Assembly (NCBI RefSeq): GCF_017741815.1
Contig: NZ_JAGHMF010000007.1
Coordinates: 310,001 to 374,000, forward strand
DNA from: Rhizobium sp. 16-488-2b
Lineage (GTDB): Bacteria > Pseudomonadota > Alphaproteobacteria > Rhizobiales > Rhizobiaceae
DNA: 64,000 bases
Direction of reading: 5' to 3'
The translations under genes and the position numbers were made by a program. The notes below the pieces were generated by a model. That model worked only from the letters and a program-made list of their open reading frames with translations, had not been told where the DNA came from and did no database searches. This document shows, in pieces, positions 1-9,204 of this stretch. Numbering within the stretch: position 1 is the stretch's first letter; every line of letters begins with the position of its first letter.

Positions 1-1
1 G

Positions 2-295
2 CTGCAGCAACGTTATTCGCCGAAGGGAGCGGGCTCCGTCTTCACCTTCGGCGTCAAGGGCGGCTACGAAGCCGGCAAGTCGCTGGTCGAGGGCCTGCAG
101 CTCTTCTCACACCTCGCCAATATCGGCGATACCCGCTCCCTGGTCATCCACCCGGCCTCGACGACCCACCGCCAGCTGACCGACGAACAAAAGACCGCCG
201 CCGGCGCCGGCCCGGATGTCGTTCGCCTGTCGATCGGTATCGAGGACGTCAAGGACATCATCGCCGATCTCGAACAGTCGCTGGCGAAGGTGTGA
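2..295 (+). CDS. O-acetylhomoserine sulfhydrylase-type enzyme, 3' end only
   Basis: The last 97 codons of a gene that begins left of the window. The frame is open from base 2 and ends in TGA. The text resembles the C-terminus of the PLP-dependent Cys/Met metabolism family: a FGVKGG stretch, then [10 protein letters not shown], then VRLSIGIED and a final acidic helix. These are typical of O-acetylhomoserine aminocarboxypropyltransferase, which makes homocysteine from O-acetylhomoserine and sulfide. The PLP lysine and most of the active site are outside the window, so cystathionine synthase-like relatives cannot be excluded. Confidence 0.75.
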   Translation: MQQRYSPKGAGSVFTFGVKGGYEAGKSLVEGLQLFSHLANIGDTRSLVIHPASTTHRQLTDEQKTAAGAGPDVVRLSIGIEDVKDIIADLEQSLAKV

Positions 296-350
296 GTGCC
301 GCAGCATCGTGCACGGATGCGATGTTAAAGTTGAGAAGGGATGATCGGGA

Positions 351-1094
351 TTGGCTCTGGAAAATCGTCTGGCACGTCTTGCCGTTCTGATCGACGCGGA
401 CAATACATCCGCCAAGATCGCGGACGGCCTGTTCGAGGAAATCGCCAAAATCGGCGAGGCGAGCGCAAGGCGCATCTACGGCGATTTTTCGAAGTCAAAC
501 CTGAAGCCGTGGGCAGACGTGCTCGCCAAACATGCGATTATCCCGCAGCAGCAGTTCGCCCATACGGTGGGCAAGAATTCCACCGATATCGCCTTGGTGA
601 TCGACGCCATGGACCTTCTGCATAGCGGCCGATTTGACGGCTTCTGCCTGGTGTCATCGGATAGTGACTTCACAAGGCTGGCTGCCCGAATTCGAGAGCA
701 CGGCACTGACGTCTACGGCTTTGGCGAGGAGAAAACACATGAGAGTTTTCGCCAGGCCTGCAGACGCTTCATCTACACGGAAAATCTGATCTCTGTGCCA
801 AAGGGGGAGGTCGGCAAAGACCTTGCCAAGCCTCTCCGGCAGCCAAGTGCCGTCGTACCGTTGATCAAAAAGGTTCTGTCGCAGAATGCGGGTGAGGACG
901 GTTGGGTTGGCCTATCTGCGGTGGGCACGCAACTCTCCAACCTCTCATCGGATTTTGATCCTCGGACCTATGGATATCGAAAGCTGAGTGACCTGGTGAA
1001 GAAGACGGGGCAGTTCGAGGTTGAAGGGGCAGGGGCGACTCTTCGAATCCGGCGGAAAGTCGCCAATCAGGCCCCTGCTACGCAAAAGAAATGA
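351..1094 (+). CDS. NYN domain / OST-HTH (LOTUS) protein
   Basis: A 247-aa protein. Residues about 10-140 form a NYN (PIN-like) putative ribonuclease domain: VLIDADN at the first strand, then STDIALVIDAMDLL and VSSDSDFTRL supply the acidic metal-binding residues typical of this fold. Residues about 165-240 look like an OST-HTH/LOTUS winged helix (GWVGLSAVG, TYGYRKLSDLV), a presumed RNA-binding module. The start is TTG at 351: an in-frame TGA lies at 342-344, TTG is the only candidate after it, and a GAAGGG ribosome site sits about ten bases upstream. Such proteins are widespread in bacteria, but the cellular RNA target is not known to me. It stands alone between unrelated genes. Confidence 0.8.
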   Translation: MALENRLARLAVLIDADNTSAKIADGLFEEIAKIGEASARRIYGDFSKSNLKPWADVLAKHAIIPQQQFAHTVGKNSTDIALVIDAMDLLHSGRFDGFCLVSSDSDFTRLAARIREHGTDVYGFGEEKTHESFRQACRRFIYTENLISVPKGEVGKDLAKPLRQPSAVVPLIKKVLSQNAGEDGWVGLSAVGTQLSNLSSDFDPRTYGYRKLSDLVKKTGQFEVEGAGATLRIRRKVANQAPATQKK

Positions 1095-1147
1095 TGCCCG
1101 TGAGGCGCAGATGAGCGCTCATTGGCAAAGCGAAAGGTAGAAAACTG

Positions 1148-1492
1148 ATGGCAAACCATCTCCAACTCGATATCACCGGCGTCGAACCTGAGGTCGGCGC
1201 GCCGGCGGCGGATCGGTTGATCGCTGGCGATCCGCAGTTCCGGACATGGAACCTGGAGGAGGCCGATGGCGGTCTCTATGCGGGCATCTGGGAGGCGACG
1301 CCCGGCAAGTGGCGCATCGTCTATGACGAGTGGGAGTATTTCAATGTTCTCTCCGGCCACTCGATCATCACCGAAGGCGATGGCGAGCCCGTCCACCTGC
1401 GCGCCGGCGACCGGATGATCCTGAGACCTGGCTTCAAGGGAACGTGGGAAGTCATTGAAACGACTCGCAAGGACTACGTCATCAGGCTCTGA
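1148..1492 (+). CDS. small cupin domain protein
   Basis: A 114-aa single-domain cupin of the Cupin_3 (EutQ-like, DUF861) type. The segment GLYAGIWEATPGKWRIVYDEWEY is followed by LSGHSIIT and by AGDRMILRPGFKGTWEV, which match the two half-barrel motifs of this family. Proteins of this type bind small molecules or metals, but the substrate cannot be read from sequence. It follows the NYN gene by about 50 bases and may be cotranscribed with it. No signal peptide is visible, so it is probably cytoplasmic. Confidence 0.7.
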   Translation: MANHLQLDITGVEPEVGAPAADRLIAGDPQFRTWNLEEADGGLYAGIWEATPGKWRIVYDEWEYFNVLSGHSIITEGDGEPVHLRAGDRMILRPGFKGTWEVIETTRKDYVIRL

Positions 1493-1531
1493 TGGCGCTG
1501 TCCCCGCGCAGGGATATCATTGCCGCGCCCT

Positions 1532-2011
1532 TCAATCCCGATCCTGTCGGGCGCCGGAAAATGCCGCGGCGAAGCCCGGCGATGCGATAAGGTCCATCGT
1601 TCGTCGCAGATTTTCGGAGGCTTCCTTTCCGAAAGCCGTATCGAACCGTGCCTGTGCCTCGCGCCACAGGTCGTTTGTGTCGCTCCACAATTGATTGCCC
1701 TTTTCCGTCAGCCGCACGCGCTTGACGCGGCGGTCATGCTCGTCGGCAACCAGTTCGACCAGCCCATCGCGCTGCAGCGGCTTCAGCGTGTGCCCGAGCG
1801 CGGAGAGATCCATCACCATTGCCTCCGCCAGCATCTTAAGCGGCGTTTCGCGGCCGAGCTTGATCTGCGTCAGCAGCGTGTACTGCGTGATCTTCAAGCC
1901 GCTCGGCGCCAGCACGTCTTCATAAAGCTGGCCCAATTGCCGTGAGGCGCGCTTGAGCGCGCTGTTGCTGCAATAATTCCATGCCCCGTCAGGGGCGTTG
2001 CTCTCTGCCAT
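1532..2011 (-). CDS. MarR family transcriptional regulator
   Basis: A 159-aa MarR-type winged-helix regulator. The central part (LKITQYTLLTQI, LKMLAEAMVMDLSALGHTLKPLQRDGLVE, DRRVKRVRLTEKG) is the classic recognition helix and wing. I chose the ATG at 2011 rather than an upstream one at 2059 because a GGAG ribosome site lies just before it and the upstream 16 residues look non-conserved. It is divergent from the short-chain dehydrogenase at 2195, and a perfect palindrome lies between them, the standard arrangement for a MarR protein controlling itself and its neighbour. The inducer is unknown. Confidence 0.85.
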   Translation of the reverse strand: MAESNAPDGAWNYCSNSALKRASRQLGQLYEDVLAPSGLKITQYTLLTQIKLGRETPLKMLAEAMVMDLSALGHTLKPLQRDGLVELVADEHDRRVKRVRLTEKGNQLWSDTNDLWREAQARFDTAFGKEASENLRRTMDLIASPGFAAAFSGARQDRD

Positions 2012-2121
2012 CGCATGTTCTCCATCGGTGATGTCTTCCGATTGGTGGCGATCCGTCAACCGCTAAACGACACATCTTTTGCAGCACCTCTTGCGCACGC
2101 CTATCCGTTGCCCAAATATAG

Positions 2122-2133
2122 TGGTATATACCA
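2122..2133. promoter_or_regulatory. candidate MarR operator palindrome
   Basis: TGGTATATACCA is a perfect 12-base palindrome in the space between the divergent MarR gene and the short-chain dehydrogenase, about 60 bases before the dehydrogenase start. MarR dimers usually bind AT-centred palindromes of this size in exactly this context. The palindrome is seen; its role is inferred. Confidence 0.55.
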
Positions 2134-2194
2134 GTAAATTTCAACGCGCCCCCAAATCCGTCAGGGCGAGTTCAAACAAGGAAGGAATGCCGCA

Positions 2195-2998
2195 ATGTCC
2201 ACCGCTGCTCTCGGAACCGCACTCGTCACCGGCGCCTCGTCCGGCATCGGTGCCACCTATGCCGATCGTCTCGCCAAGCGCGGCTACGATCTCGTTCTCG
2301 TTGCCCGCGATGCCGCGCGCCTGCAGGCGCTGGCCGACCGGTTGATTGGTGAGGCCGGTGTGAAGGTGAGCGTCCTGCCGGCCGACCTCACCGATCGCGC
2401 CGACGTCAGGATTGTCGAGAAGCGCTTGCGCGAAGACGCGGACATCAGCCTGCTGGTCAACAATGCCGGCATCGGCCCCAAGGGCACGCTCGTGGAGGAT
2501 GACATCGATTATCTTGAGACGATGATCGAGTTGAACGTCGTTGCCGCCAACCGGCTGGCTGTTGCCGCCGCGCAGGCCTTTGCGGCGCGGGGTAGGGGCG
2601 CGATTATCAACATCGCATCGGTGGTCGCCTATATTCCGGAGCGTTTCAACGGCACCTACAGCGCCACCAAGGCTTTCGTCCTCAACCTCACCCAGGCCAT
2701 CCATTCGGAAGTCGCGGAAAAGGGCGTCAAGGTTCAGGCGGTCATGCCCGGCCTGACCCGCACGGAAATCTTCGAGCGCGTCGGCCGCTCGGTCGATCAT
2801 ATCCCGGCATCGATGGTCATGGACGTGACCGACATGGTCGACGCAGCGCTTGCGGGTTTCGATCAGGGCGAGCTGGTCACCATCCCGTCCTTGCCCGATA
2901 GCGGCGATCTCGATGCCGCAACGGCGGCGCGCCTGGCGCTTGGGCCCAACCTCTCGCACAGCAAGCCGGCAGCGCGCTACGGTGTGACTGCGGGTTAG
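2195..2998 (+). CDS. short-chain dehydrogenase/reductase
   Basis: A 267-aa classical SDR oxidoreductase. The NAD(P)-binding motif TGASSGIG (residues about 12-19), NNAG (about 90), the catalytic serine in INIASVVAY and the YSATK catalytic tyrosine/lysine pair are all present and correctly spaced. The arginines after the second strand (LVARDAARL) suggest NADP(H) preference. Substrate unknown. Divergent from the MarR gene, which probably represses it. Its stop codon overlaps the dctD stop codon by a few bases in convergent orientation. Confidence 0.9.
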   Translation: MSTAALGTALVTGASSGIGATYADRLAKRGYDLVLVARDAARLQALADRLIGEAGVKVSVLPADLTDRADVRIVEKRLREDADISLLVNNAGIGPKGTLVEDDIDYLETMIELNVVAANRLAVAAAQAFAARGRGAIINIASVVAYIPERFNGTYSATKAFVLNLTQAIHSEVAEKGVKVQAVMPGLTRTEIFERVGRSVDHIPASMVMDVTDMVDAALAGFDQGELVTIPSLPDSGDLDAATAARLALGPNLSHSKPAARYGVTAG

Positions 2999-4362
2999 TT
3001 TCGCTCGTCGCTCGGCGCGAAGTCGGCACGCACGATGCCGTGGCGCTGAAGCTTGTCGTAGAAGGTCTTTCGCGGGATGCCGAGTTCCGCGATCGTCCTG
3101 CGCACATCGCCGTCATTGGCGTCGAGCACGTCGCGGATGATGCTTGCCTCGTAGCGATCCAGCCGATCGGGCAGGGGCAGACCCTCGCCGAGGTCGCTGG
3201 GCTTCGGCTCTGACGCGCTGCCGGAGAACTGCTGCACGCCAAGCACGAAGCGTTCGGCGAAATGCGAGAGCTCGCGGACGTTGCCGGGCCAGTCGTGATC
3301 CTGCAGATGCCGGTGCACGGCGGATGACGCGACCGGCATGTCGCGCTTGAAGCGCTTCGCCGCCCGCTCGGCGAAATAGCCGAAGAGCAGCGGAATGTCG
3401 TCGCGCCGTTCCCTGAGCGGCGGGATCGAGATCGTCACCACATTCAGCCGGTAATAGAGGTCCTCGCGGAACTCGCCGCGCTGCCTGGGATCGCCGAGAT
3501 CGACCTTGGCGGCGGCGACCACGCGCAGATCGACCGGCCGCACCTCGTTGGTCCCAAGCGGCGTCACCTCTCGCATTTCAAGCACGCGCAGCATCTGCAC
3601 CTGCGTTGACGGCGCCATGCTCTCGATCTCGTCGAGAAACAGCGTGCCGCCGCTGGCGTGCTCGATACGCCCGACACGCTTCTTCTGCGCGCCGGTAAAG
3701 GCGCCGGGCTCGTGGCCGAACAGCTCGCTCTCGATCACCGTCTCCGGCAGCGCGCCGCAATTGAGCGCCACGAAATTCCCGGCCTTGCGCCGCCCCCACT
3801 GATGCAGCAGGCTTGCGACAACTTCCTTGCCGCTGCCGGTTTCCCCGGTCACAAGCACGTCGACATCGGTATCGGCGATCTGCCGCAGTGTATGCCGCAG
3901 CCGCTCCATCGCCGGCGTCTGGCCGATCAGCGGCAGGTCGTCGCGAACTTGTTCGCTTGCCTTGCGCAGTGCTCGGTTTTCCAGCACCAGACGCCGCTTC
4001 TCCACCGCCCGGCGCACGCTCTGCACCAGCCGGTCGGCGGGGAAGGGCTTGCTGATAAAGTCATACACACCCTGCTGGATCGCCTTCACCGCCATCGGAA
4101 TATCGCCGTGGCCGGTGACCAGGATGACGGGAAGATCCTGGTCCTGTCGCTGCACACGGTCGAACAGCTGCAGCCCGTCCATCTGCGGCATACGGATATC
4201 GGAGACGATGATCCCTGGGAAATCCGGCGTCAGCGCCGCAAGCGCATCGACCGCCGAGGAGAAGGCGGAAACGGAGAAGCCCGCCAGTTCCAGCGTCTGC
4301 TTGGTGGCGCGCAGAAGGTCCTTGTCGTCATCGACGAGGAAGATGGATGCGGCGTCTGTCAT
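2995..4362 (-). CDS. dctD: C4-dicarboxylate response regulator DctD
   Basis: A 455-aa NtrC-class activator of sigma-54 RNA polymerase. Residues 1-125 are a receiver domain with phospho-acceptor D55 (IVSDIRMP). Residues about 145-385 are the AAA+ domain with Walker A GETGSGKE, the GAFTGA loop that contacts sigma-54, and Walker [11 protein letters not shown]. The C-terminus holds a Fis-type helix-turn-helix ([19 protein letters not shown]). It overlaps dctB by four bases (ATGA) and the pair lies beside dctA, so this is the DctD that activates dctA transcription in response to succinate, malate and fumarate. It probably binds the two palindromes at 6231-6282. Confidence 0.95.
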   Translation of the reverse strand: MTDAASIFLVDDDKDLLRATKQTLELAGFSVSAFSSAVDALAALTPDFPGIIVSDIRMPQMDGLQLFDRVQRQDQDLPVILVTGHGDIPMAVKAIQQGVYDFISKPFPADRLVQSVRRAVEKRRLVLENRALRKASEQVRDDLPLIGQTPAMERLRHTLRQIADTDVDVLVTGETGSGKEVVASLLHQWGRRKAGNFVALNCGALPETVIESELFGHEPGAFTGAQKKRVGRIEHASGGTLFLDEIESMAPSTQVQMLRVLEMREVTPLGTNEVRPVDLRVVAAAKVDLGDPRQRGEFREDLYYRLNVVTISIPPLRERRDDIPLLFGYFAERAAKRFKRDMPVASSAVHRHLQDHDWPGNVRELSHFAERFVLGVQQFSGSASEPKPSDLGEGLPLPDRLDRYEASIIRDVLDANDGDVRRTIAELGIPRKTFYDKLQRHGIVRADFAPSDERN

Positions 4363-6221
4363 GGCTTTGCTCTCACGAGATGCACGATGAAGCTGGTTCC
4401 CCGGTCGCTGCTGGAGACCTCGATGCGCCCGCCGTAGTCGGCGACGATGTCCTTCGAGATCACCAGACCAAGGCCGAGGCCCTTCTCCTTGGAAGTGTTG
4501 AAGGGCGTAAACAGCGAGGCGAGGATGGCGGCGGGTATCCCCGGGCCGTTATCGGCGACGATGACCTCGACGTCCTCATCCGTTGCGACCGCCGAGATCT
4601 CCACCCGCGCATCGCTGCGGCCCTCAAGAGCTTCCAGCGCGTTCTGAAACAGGTTGATCAGGATCTGCTCGAGCCGAACCCGATTGCCGAGAACCTGCAA
4701 TCCTGCTGGCGGCAGCTTGATGCTGAGCGCCTGCAACTGTCCGGCAAAGCGGCTCTTGAGCAGTACCACGGCGCCCTCGATCACATCACGCAACTCCACC
4801 GGCTCCGGTGCCGTCCGCCCCTTGCGCGCAAAGGCCTTCAGCTCCTCGGTGATCGAACCGATCCGCTCGGTCAGCGCAGCGATGGCGCCGAGGTTCTCCT
4901 TCACCGGCTCGGCCTGTTCGCGGTCGAGGAAGACGCGCGCATTATCAGCATAGGCGCGGATGGTCGCGACCGGCTGGTTGATCTCATGCGCGACACCGGC
5001 CGCGACCTGCCCGAGAATGGCAAGCCGGTTCGCCTGGACAAGCTCCTGCTGCACGACCTGCAGCCTGGATTCGGTGTTCCGGTGGTCGGCGATCTCTTCT
5101 TGCAGACGGTCGCGCGCGCGGCTCAGATCCTCGGTGCGGGCGACGACCCGCCGCTCGAGCTCCTCTCGCATCGACAATTCGATCGCGATGCGCATGGCGG
5201 CACTTTGCCGGCGCCTGAGCAGGAACGCCGCGACCGCGAGGATGGGCACCAGCACGGCGAGCGAGAGCAAGCGCATCTCCCGCACGGAAGAGGCAACGGC
5301 TGCCTCTGTCGGCACCAGATATTCCAGCCGCCAAGGCGTCGTCGGTACAGCGGCATAGAGGCGCAGATATTCCGCCGCACTGCTGCCGGGAAGGATCGCT
5401 GAAACCAGCGATGTCTTGGGGTCGATGATATTGGGCCTGACGACCGGCAGCGGCGTCAGCGGCGCGTCGCCGAATTGCAGGCTCTCGCGGATGGCGGCGA
5501 GCTCCTGCTGCGGAACCGGCATCGCCGTCATGAAGCGCCATGAGGGGATGCTGGTGATCAGCACGACGCCGTGCTCGTCGGTCACGTAGACCGGCCGGCG
5601 CGTGTCGCGCCAGTCGGTCTCAAGCTGGTCGAATTCGAGCTTCACCACCACGACCCCGAGCGGCGCGTCGGCGCTGCCGACCCGGCGCGAGATGTAGAGC
5701 CCCGGACGCTTGCTGACGCTGCCGAGCGCGAAATGCTCCGCCGTTCCCTGCTGCATCGCCCGCTTGAAATAGTCGCGGAACGTATAGTCGTTGCCGACGA
5801 AGCTGATCGGCTCGCGCCAGTTGCTGGACGCTATGGCGAGACCATCGGTGCCGATGACATAGAGCACGGCGGCCTGCGTGCCCGTCACCAGCCGCTCGAG
5901 CTTGCGGTTCAATATGTCGATATCGGTGACACTGGTGGATGACAGCGCATTCAGAACCTGCTGGTCCTCGGCGAGCAGCAATGGCAGCGCGCGCGGGCGC
6001 TCAAGCACGGCCGTCAGCAGCGCCACCTTCAGGCTGGCATCGGTCTGGCTCTGGGCCGCGAGCGCGTTGATCGACGAACTGCGCCCGTAGAGTGCCGCAC
6101 CGATCAGGGCTGCGACAAGCAAGGCGGCTGAGAGCGTAACGAAGAGGATCCAGCCGCGTCGCGTCCTGCGATCGACGTCGTCGATGGTCTCAAACCCCGG
6201 AATGCTCGGCGTATTTGGCAT
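4359..6221 (-). CDS. dctB: C4-dicarboxylate sensor histidine kinase DctB
   Basis: A 620-aa membrane sensor kinase. A first transmembrane segment near residues 27-47 and a second near 310-330 enclose a periplasmic double-PDC (dCache) sensing region. A coiled linker follows, then the H box ([16 protein letters not shown]), N box ([11 protein letters not shown]), G1 (DNGPGIP) and G2 ([10 protein letters not shown]). This matches rhizobial DctB, which senses external C4-dicarboxylates and phosphorylates DctD. I use the ATG at 6221; a TTG three codons upstream is possible. There is no obvious ribosome site at either. The gene starts only about ten bases from the first DctD-type palindrome, so DctD binding there may also affect dctBD expression. 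Confidence 0.94.
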   Translation of the reverse strand: MPNTPSIPGFETIDDVDRRTRRGWILFVTLSAALLVAALIGAALYGRSSSINALAAQSQTDASLKVALLTAVLERPRALPLLLAEDQQVLNALSSTSVTDIDILNRKLERLVTGTQAAVLYVIGTDGLAIASSNWREPISFVGNDYTFRDYFKRAMQQGTAEHFALGSVSKRPGLYISRRVGSADAPLGVVVVKLEFDQLETDWRDTRRPVYVTDEHGVVLITSIPSWRFMTAMPVPQQELAAIRESLQFGDAPLTPLPVVRPNIIDPKTSLVSAILPGSSAAEYLRLYAAVPTTPWRLEYLVPTEAAVASSVREMRLLSLAVLVPILAVAAFLLRRRQSAAMRIAIELSMREELERRVVARTEDLSRARDRLQEEIADHRNTESRLQVVQQELVQANRLAILGQVAAGVAHEINQPVATIRAYADNARVFLDREQAEPVKENLGAIAALTERIGSITEELKAFARKGRTAPEPVELRDVIEGAVVLLKSRFAGQLQALSIKLPPAGLQVLGNRVRLEQILINLFQNALEALEGRSDARVEISAVATDEDVEVIVADNGPGIPAAILASLFTPFNTSKEKGLGLGLVISKDIVADYGGRIEVSSSDRGTSFIVHLVRAKP

Positions 6222-6230
6222 GGTATTCAA

Positions 6231-6248
6231 TGTGCGGATTTTCGCACA
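6231..6248. promoter_or_regulatory. DctD upstream activator site, distal
   Basis: TGTGCG-N6-CGCACA is a perfect inverted repeat directly upstream of dctB and about 110 bases before the dctA -24/-12 promoter. In rhizobia dctA is activated by DctD bound to two tandem palindromes in this position. The repeat is seen; the assignment follows from the gene context. Confidence 0.75.
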
Positions 6249-6262
6249 TTCGTCAAATGAAA

Positions 6263-6282
6263 TTGTGCGATAATTCGCGCAA
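6263..6282. promoter_or_regulatory. DctD upstream activator site, proximal
   Basis: TTGTGCG-N6-CGCGCAA is the second copy of the palindrome, with one mismatch between arms. Its centre is 33 bases from the centre of the distal copy, close to three helical turns, so two DctD dimers would sit on the same DNA face. Confidence 0.75.
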
Positions 6283-6354
6283 TCAAGCTCCGGCGACGTT
6301 TCAGTTGAAAAGAAAACTGTTTTGAATCATGGCGATATTGCGGCGCGCGGAAAC

Positions 6355-6370
6355 TGGCACGGTCATTGCA
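6355..6370 (+). promoter_or_regulatory. sigma-54 promoter of dctA
   Basis: TGGCAC-N5-TTGCA is an exact match to the -24/-12 consensus of RpoN-dependent promoters. It lies about 90 bases before the dctA start codon and about 80 bases downstream of the proximal DctD palindrome, the expected geometry for activation by DNA looping. Confidence 0.93.
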
Positions 6371-6458
6371 ATGTAGCTGCGAATAGCCGGAAGGCTGTTG
6401 ATTGAAACGCAGTTGCCCCGGGAGGCCGGTCAGGTTTGGGGGCTTTATGGAGGACACT

Positions 6459-7793
6459 ATGGGTGTTGCAATTCCAGCCGCCGAGCCGCGGATCAAGATG
6501 CCGTTCTACCGACATCTCTATTTCCAGGTCGTCGTCGCCATCATCGCCGGCATGCTGATCGGCCATTTCTGGCCTGATTTCGGCGCTAGCCTGAAGCCGC
6601 TCGGCGATGCCTTTATCCGCCTCGTCAAGATGATCATCGCACCGGTCATCTTCCTCACGGTCGCAACCGGCATTGCCGGCATGTCGGACCTGAAGAAGGT
6701 CGGCCGCGTCGCCGGCAAGGCGATGCTCTATTTCATCGTCTTCTCGACGCTCGCGCTCATCGTCGGCCTCATCGTCGGCAACCTGCTGCATCCGGGCTCC
6801 GGCATGAACATCGATCCGGCCACGCTCGACGGCAAGGCAGTCTCGACCTACGCCACCAAGGCGCATGAAACGACGATCACCGGCTTCCTGATGAACATCA
6901 TCCCGGAAACCATCGTCGGCGCATTCGCCCAGGGCGACATCCTGCAGGTTCTGTTCTTCTCGGTCCTGTTCGGCATCGCGCTCGGCATGGTCGGCGAGAA
7001 GGGCAAGCCGGTCACGGATTTCCTGACCGCGCTCACTGCTCCAGTCTTCCGCCTCGTCGCCATCCTGATGAAGGCTGCCCCGATCGGTGCGTTCGGCGCA
7101 ATGGCGTTCACCATCGGTAAGTACGGTATCGGCTCGGTCGCCAATCTCGCCTATCTCATCCTCACCTTCTACATCACCGCGCTTCTCTTCGTGCTGGTCG
7201 TGCTGGGTGCGGTTGCGAAGTATAACGGCTTCTCGATCCTGTCGTTGATCCGCTACATCAAGGAAGAGCTGCTGCTCGTCCTCGGCACGTCCTCGTCGGA
7301 AGCGGCGCTGCCGGGTCTGATGCAGAAGATGGAACGCGCCGGCTGCAAGCGCTCGGTCGTCGGCCTGGTCATCCCGACCGGCTATTCGTTCAATCTCGAC
7401 GGCACCAACATCTACATGACGCTGGCGGCACTCTTCATCGCCCAGGCAACCGGCATCGATCTGTCGCTAGGCGACCAGATTCTGCTGCTTCTTGTTGCGA
7501 TGCTGTCGTCCAAGGGTGCTGCAGGCATCACCGGCGCCGGCTTCATCACGCTGGCCGCGACCCTGTCGGTCGTGCCTTCGGTGCCGGTCGCCGGCATGGC
7601 GCTGATCCTCGGTATCGACCGCTTCATGTCGGAATGCCGCGCACTGACCAACCTAGTCGGCAACGCTGTCGCCACCGTCGTGGTGGCCCGCTGGGAAAAT
7701 GAACTCGACCAGGAAAAGTTCGCCGCCGCCATGGCCGGCCAACTGCCGGAAGAGCTCGATCAGCCGGTTCCGACGCTGCAGGCCGCCGAGTAA
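6459..7793 (+). CDS. dctA: C4-dicarboxylate transporter DctA
   Basis: A 444-aa secondary transporter of the DAACS (SLC1-like) family, importing succinate, malate and fumarate with cations across the inner membrane. Landmarks: [16 protein letters not shown], the serine-rich re-entrant motif [10 protein letters not shown], the [13 protein letters not shown] motif and the second re-entrant segment [13 protein letters not shown]. Text and length match rhizobial DctA closely. I chose the ATG at 6459 because GGAGG ends five bases before it and the result agrees with the usual N-terminus; ATG at 6447 and TTG at 6402 are in frame but lack a ribosome site. It is divergent from dctBD and controlled by the sigma-54 promoter at 6355. 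Confidence 0.96.
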   Translation: MGVAIPAAEPRIKMPFYRHLYFQVVVAIIAGMLIGHFWPDFGASLKPLGDAFIRLVKMIIAPVIFLTVATGIAGMSDLKKVGRVAGKAMLYFIVFSTLALIVGLIVGNLLHPGSGMNIDPATLDGKAVSTYATKAHETTITGFLMNIIPETIVGAFAQGDILQVLFFSVLFGIALGMVGEKGKPVTDFLTALTAPVFRLVAILMKAAPIGAFGAMAFTIGKYGIGSVANLAYLILTFYITALLFVLVVLGAVAKYNGFSILSLIRYIKEELLLVLGTSSSEAALPGLMQKMERAGCKRSVVGLVIPTGYSFNLDGTNIYMTLAALFIAQATGIDLSLGDQILLLLVAMLSSKGAAGITGAGFITLAATLSVVPSVPVAGMALILGIDRFMSECRALTNLVGNAVATVVVARWENELDQEKFAAAMAGQLPEELDQPVPTLQAAE

Positions 7794-7851
7794 GGCAAAC
7801 AAACCAAAGAACAGCCTGCCGTTAACAGGCAGCTGTGCCTCCCAAGGCGGA

Positions 7852-7888
7852 TGGCCGCGCTCCCGAAAGGGAGCGCGGTCGTTTTATT
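7852..7888 (+). terminator. intrinsic terminator after dctA
   Basis: A ten-base perfect stem, CCGCGCTCCC-GAAA-GGGAGCGCGG, is followed by TCGTTTTATTT. It sits about 60 bases after dctA and just before the convergent P450 stop codon. Confidence 0.85.
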
Positions 7889-7898
7889 TGGTCGCTTG

Positions 7899-9152
7899 TC
7901 ACCGAGAGGGCCAGCTGAGATCGAGCCGGTCGAGACCATGGAAATGGTAGACGTCCTTGACCTCGGGCGTCTTGGCCAATTTCAGGCCGGGCAGGCGCTC
8001 GAACAGGATTGGCAGCACCACGTTGAGCTCCAGCCGCGCCAGCGGCGCGCCGATGCAGAAGTGAATGCCGGCGCCGAAGGAGAGGTTTGCCGCCTCGCGG
8101 CGATCCGGCTTGAAGGTCAGCGGATCGGTGAACTTCAGCGGGTCGAGATTGGCCGCGGCCAGGATCAGGCTCACCTTGTCGCCGCGCTTGAACGATATGC
8201 CGTCGATTTCGGCCGGCTCCAGCGCCCAGCGCTGGAAGATGTGAACCGGTGCGCAGATACGCAGCGATTCCTCTACGGTTCGCTCCGTCGTTTCCTCGTC
8301 TTTGAACAGTTCTGAAGGCGAAAAGCCGCTGTCGAGGATCATCCGCACCGAATTGCCGATCTGATGCACCGTCGCCTCATGCCCGGCATTCAAAAGCACA
8401 ATCGTCGTCGAGACGAGCTCGTCCTCGGTCAGATACTGGCCCTTGTGTTCCGTGTGGATCATGTGCGTCAAAAGATCGTCGCGCGGGTTGGCTCGGCGCT
8501 CTGCGATCACGGTCTTCACATAGTCGGCGAATTCCTTCGCGGCCTTTTCAGCGCCATCCTCGTCGGCGCGGGTGCGGCCGAAGAGGTACATGCGGATATA
8601 GGCATGCGACCACTTGAGGAGCTGCGGCCCCATCTCCTCGGGGATGCCGATCATCCGCGCGATCATCGTGACCGGGATGATGTCGGCGAAGGCCGAGAGC
8701 AGCTCGACCTCGCCCTTGTGCTCGAACTGGTCGATCAGCCGGTTGGCGAGTTCCTCGAGCTCTGGCTTCATCTTCTCGACGTGGCGCGAAACGAAGGCGC
8801 GGTTGACAAGCGTGCGCAGTCGCGTGTGTTCTGGCGGCTCGAGCTCAAGCAGGGAATAGCGTTCGGCAAGGTCGAAATTGACGACGTGCTGGTCGGGCTC
8901 GGGAAGCCCCAGTTCCTCGCGGCTGGCGATATGCAGGATCTGCCGGCCGAAGCGACGGTCGCGCAACAGCGCGTTCACATGGTCATATGAGGTGAAGAAC
9001 CACTGCTTCTGCTCTTCCCAGTAAAATGTGGGACAGTGGGTATGCAATGCCGCGTATGCGGCATTGGGATTGCTGTAGAACAAGGGGCTGCGCGCATCGA
9101 TAGAGACGCGGCGCGCAGCAGGGTCAATGGACATGTAAGGCAATGTGATCAT
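7899..9152 (-). CDS. cytochrome P450
   Basis: A 417-aa soluble bacterial P450. The heme-binding loop FGAGIHFCIGAPLAR (cysteine thiolate ligand), the K-helix ESLR, and the oxygen-activating I-helix segment LLNAGHEAT are all present. The last has Ala before Thr, a common bacterial variant. There is no membrane anchor, so redox partners must be separate ferredoxin and reductase, and none is adjacent. Substrate unknown; rhizobial P450s of this general class act on hydrocarbons, terpenoids or xenobiotics, but nothing here decides between them. It is convergent with dctA. Confidence 0.92.
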   Translation of the reverse strand: MITLPYMSIDPAARRVSIDARSPLFYSNPNAAYAALHTHCPTFYWEEQKQWFFTSYDHVNALLRDRRFGRQILHIASREELGLPEPDQHVVNFDLAERYSLLELEPPEHTRLRTLVNRAFVSRHVEKMKPELEELANRLIDQFEHKGEVELLSAFADIIPVTMIARMIGIPEEMGPQLLKWSHAYIRMYLFGRTRADEDGAEKAAKEFADYVKTVIAERRANPRDDLLTHMIHTEHKGQYLTEDELVSTTIVLLNAGHEATVHQIGNSVRMILDSGFSPSELFKDEETTERTVEESLRICAPVHIFQRWALEPAEIDGISFKRGDKVSLILAAANLDPLKFTDPLTFKPDRREAANLSFGAGIHFCIGAPLARLELNVVLPILFERLPGLKLAKTPEVKDVYHFHGLDRLDLSWPSR

Positions 9153-9204
9153 GCCCGAGGCTTAGCGGATTTGCCCAACCTCGGGAAGAGAGCACAACCT
9201 ATTG

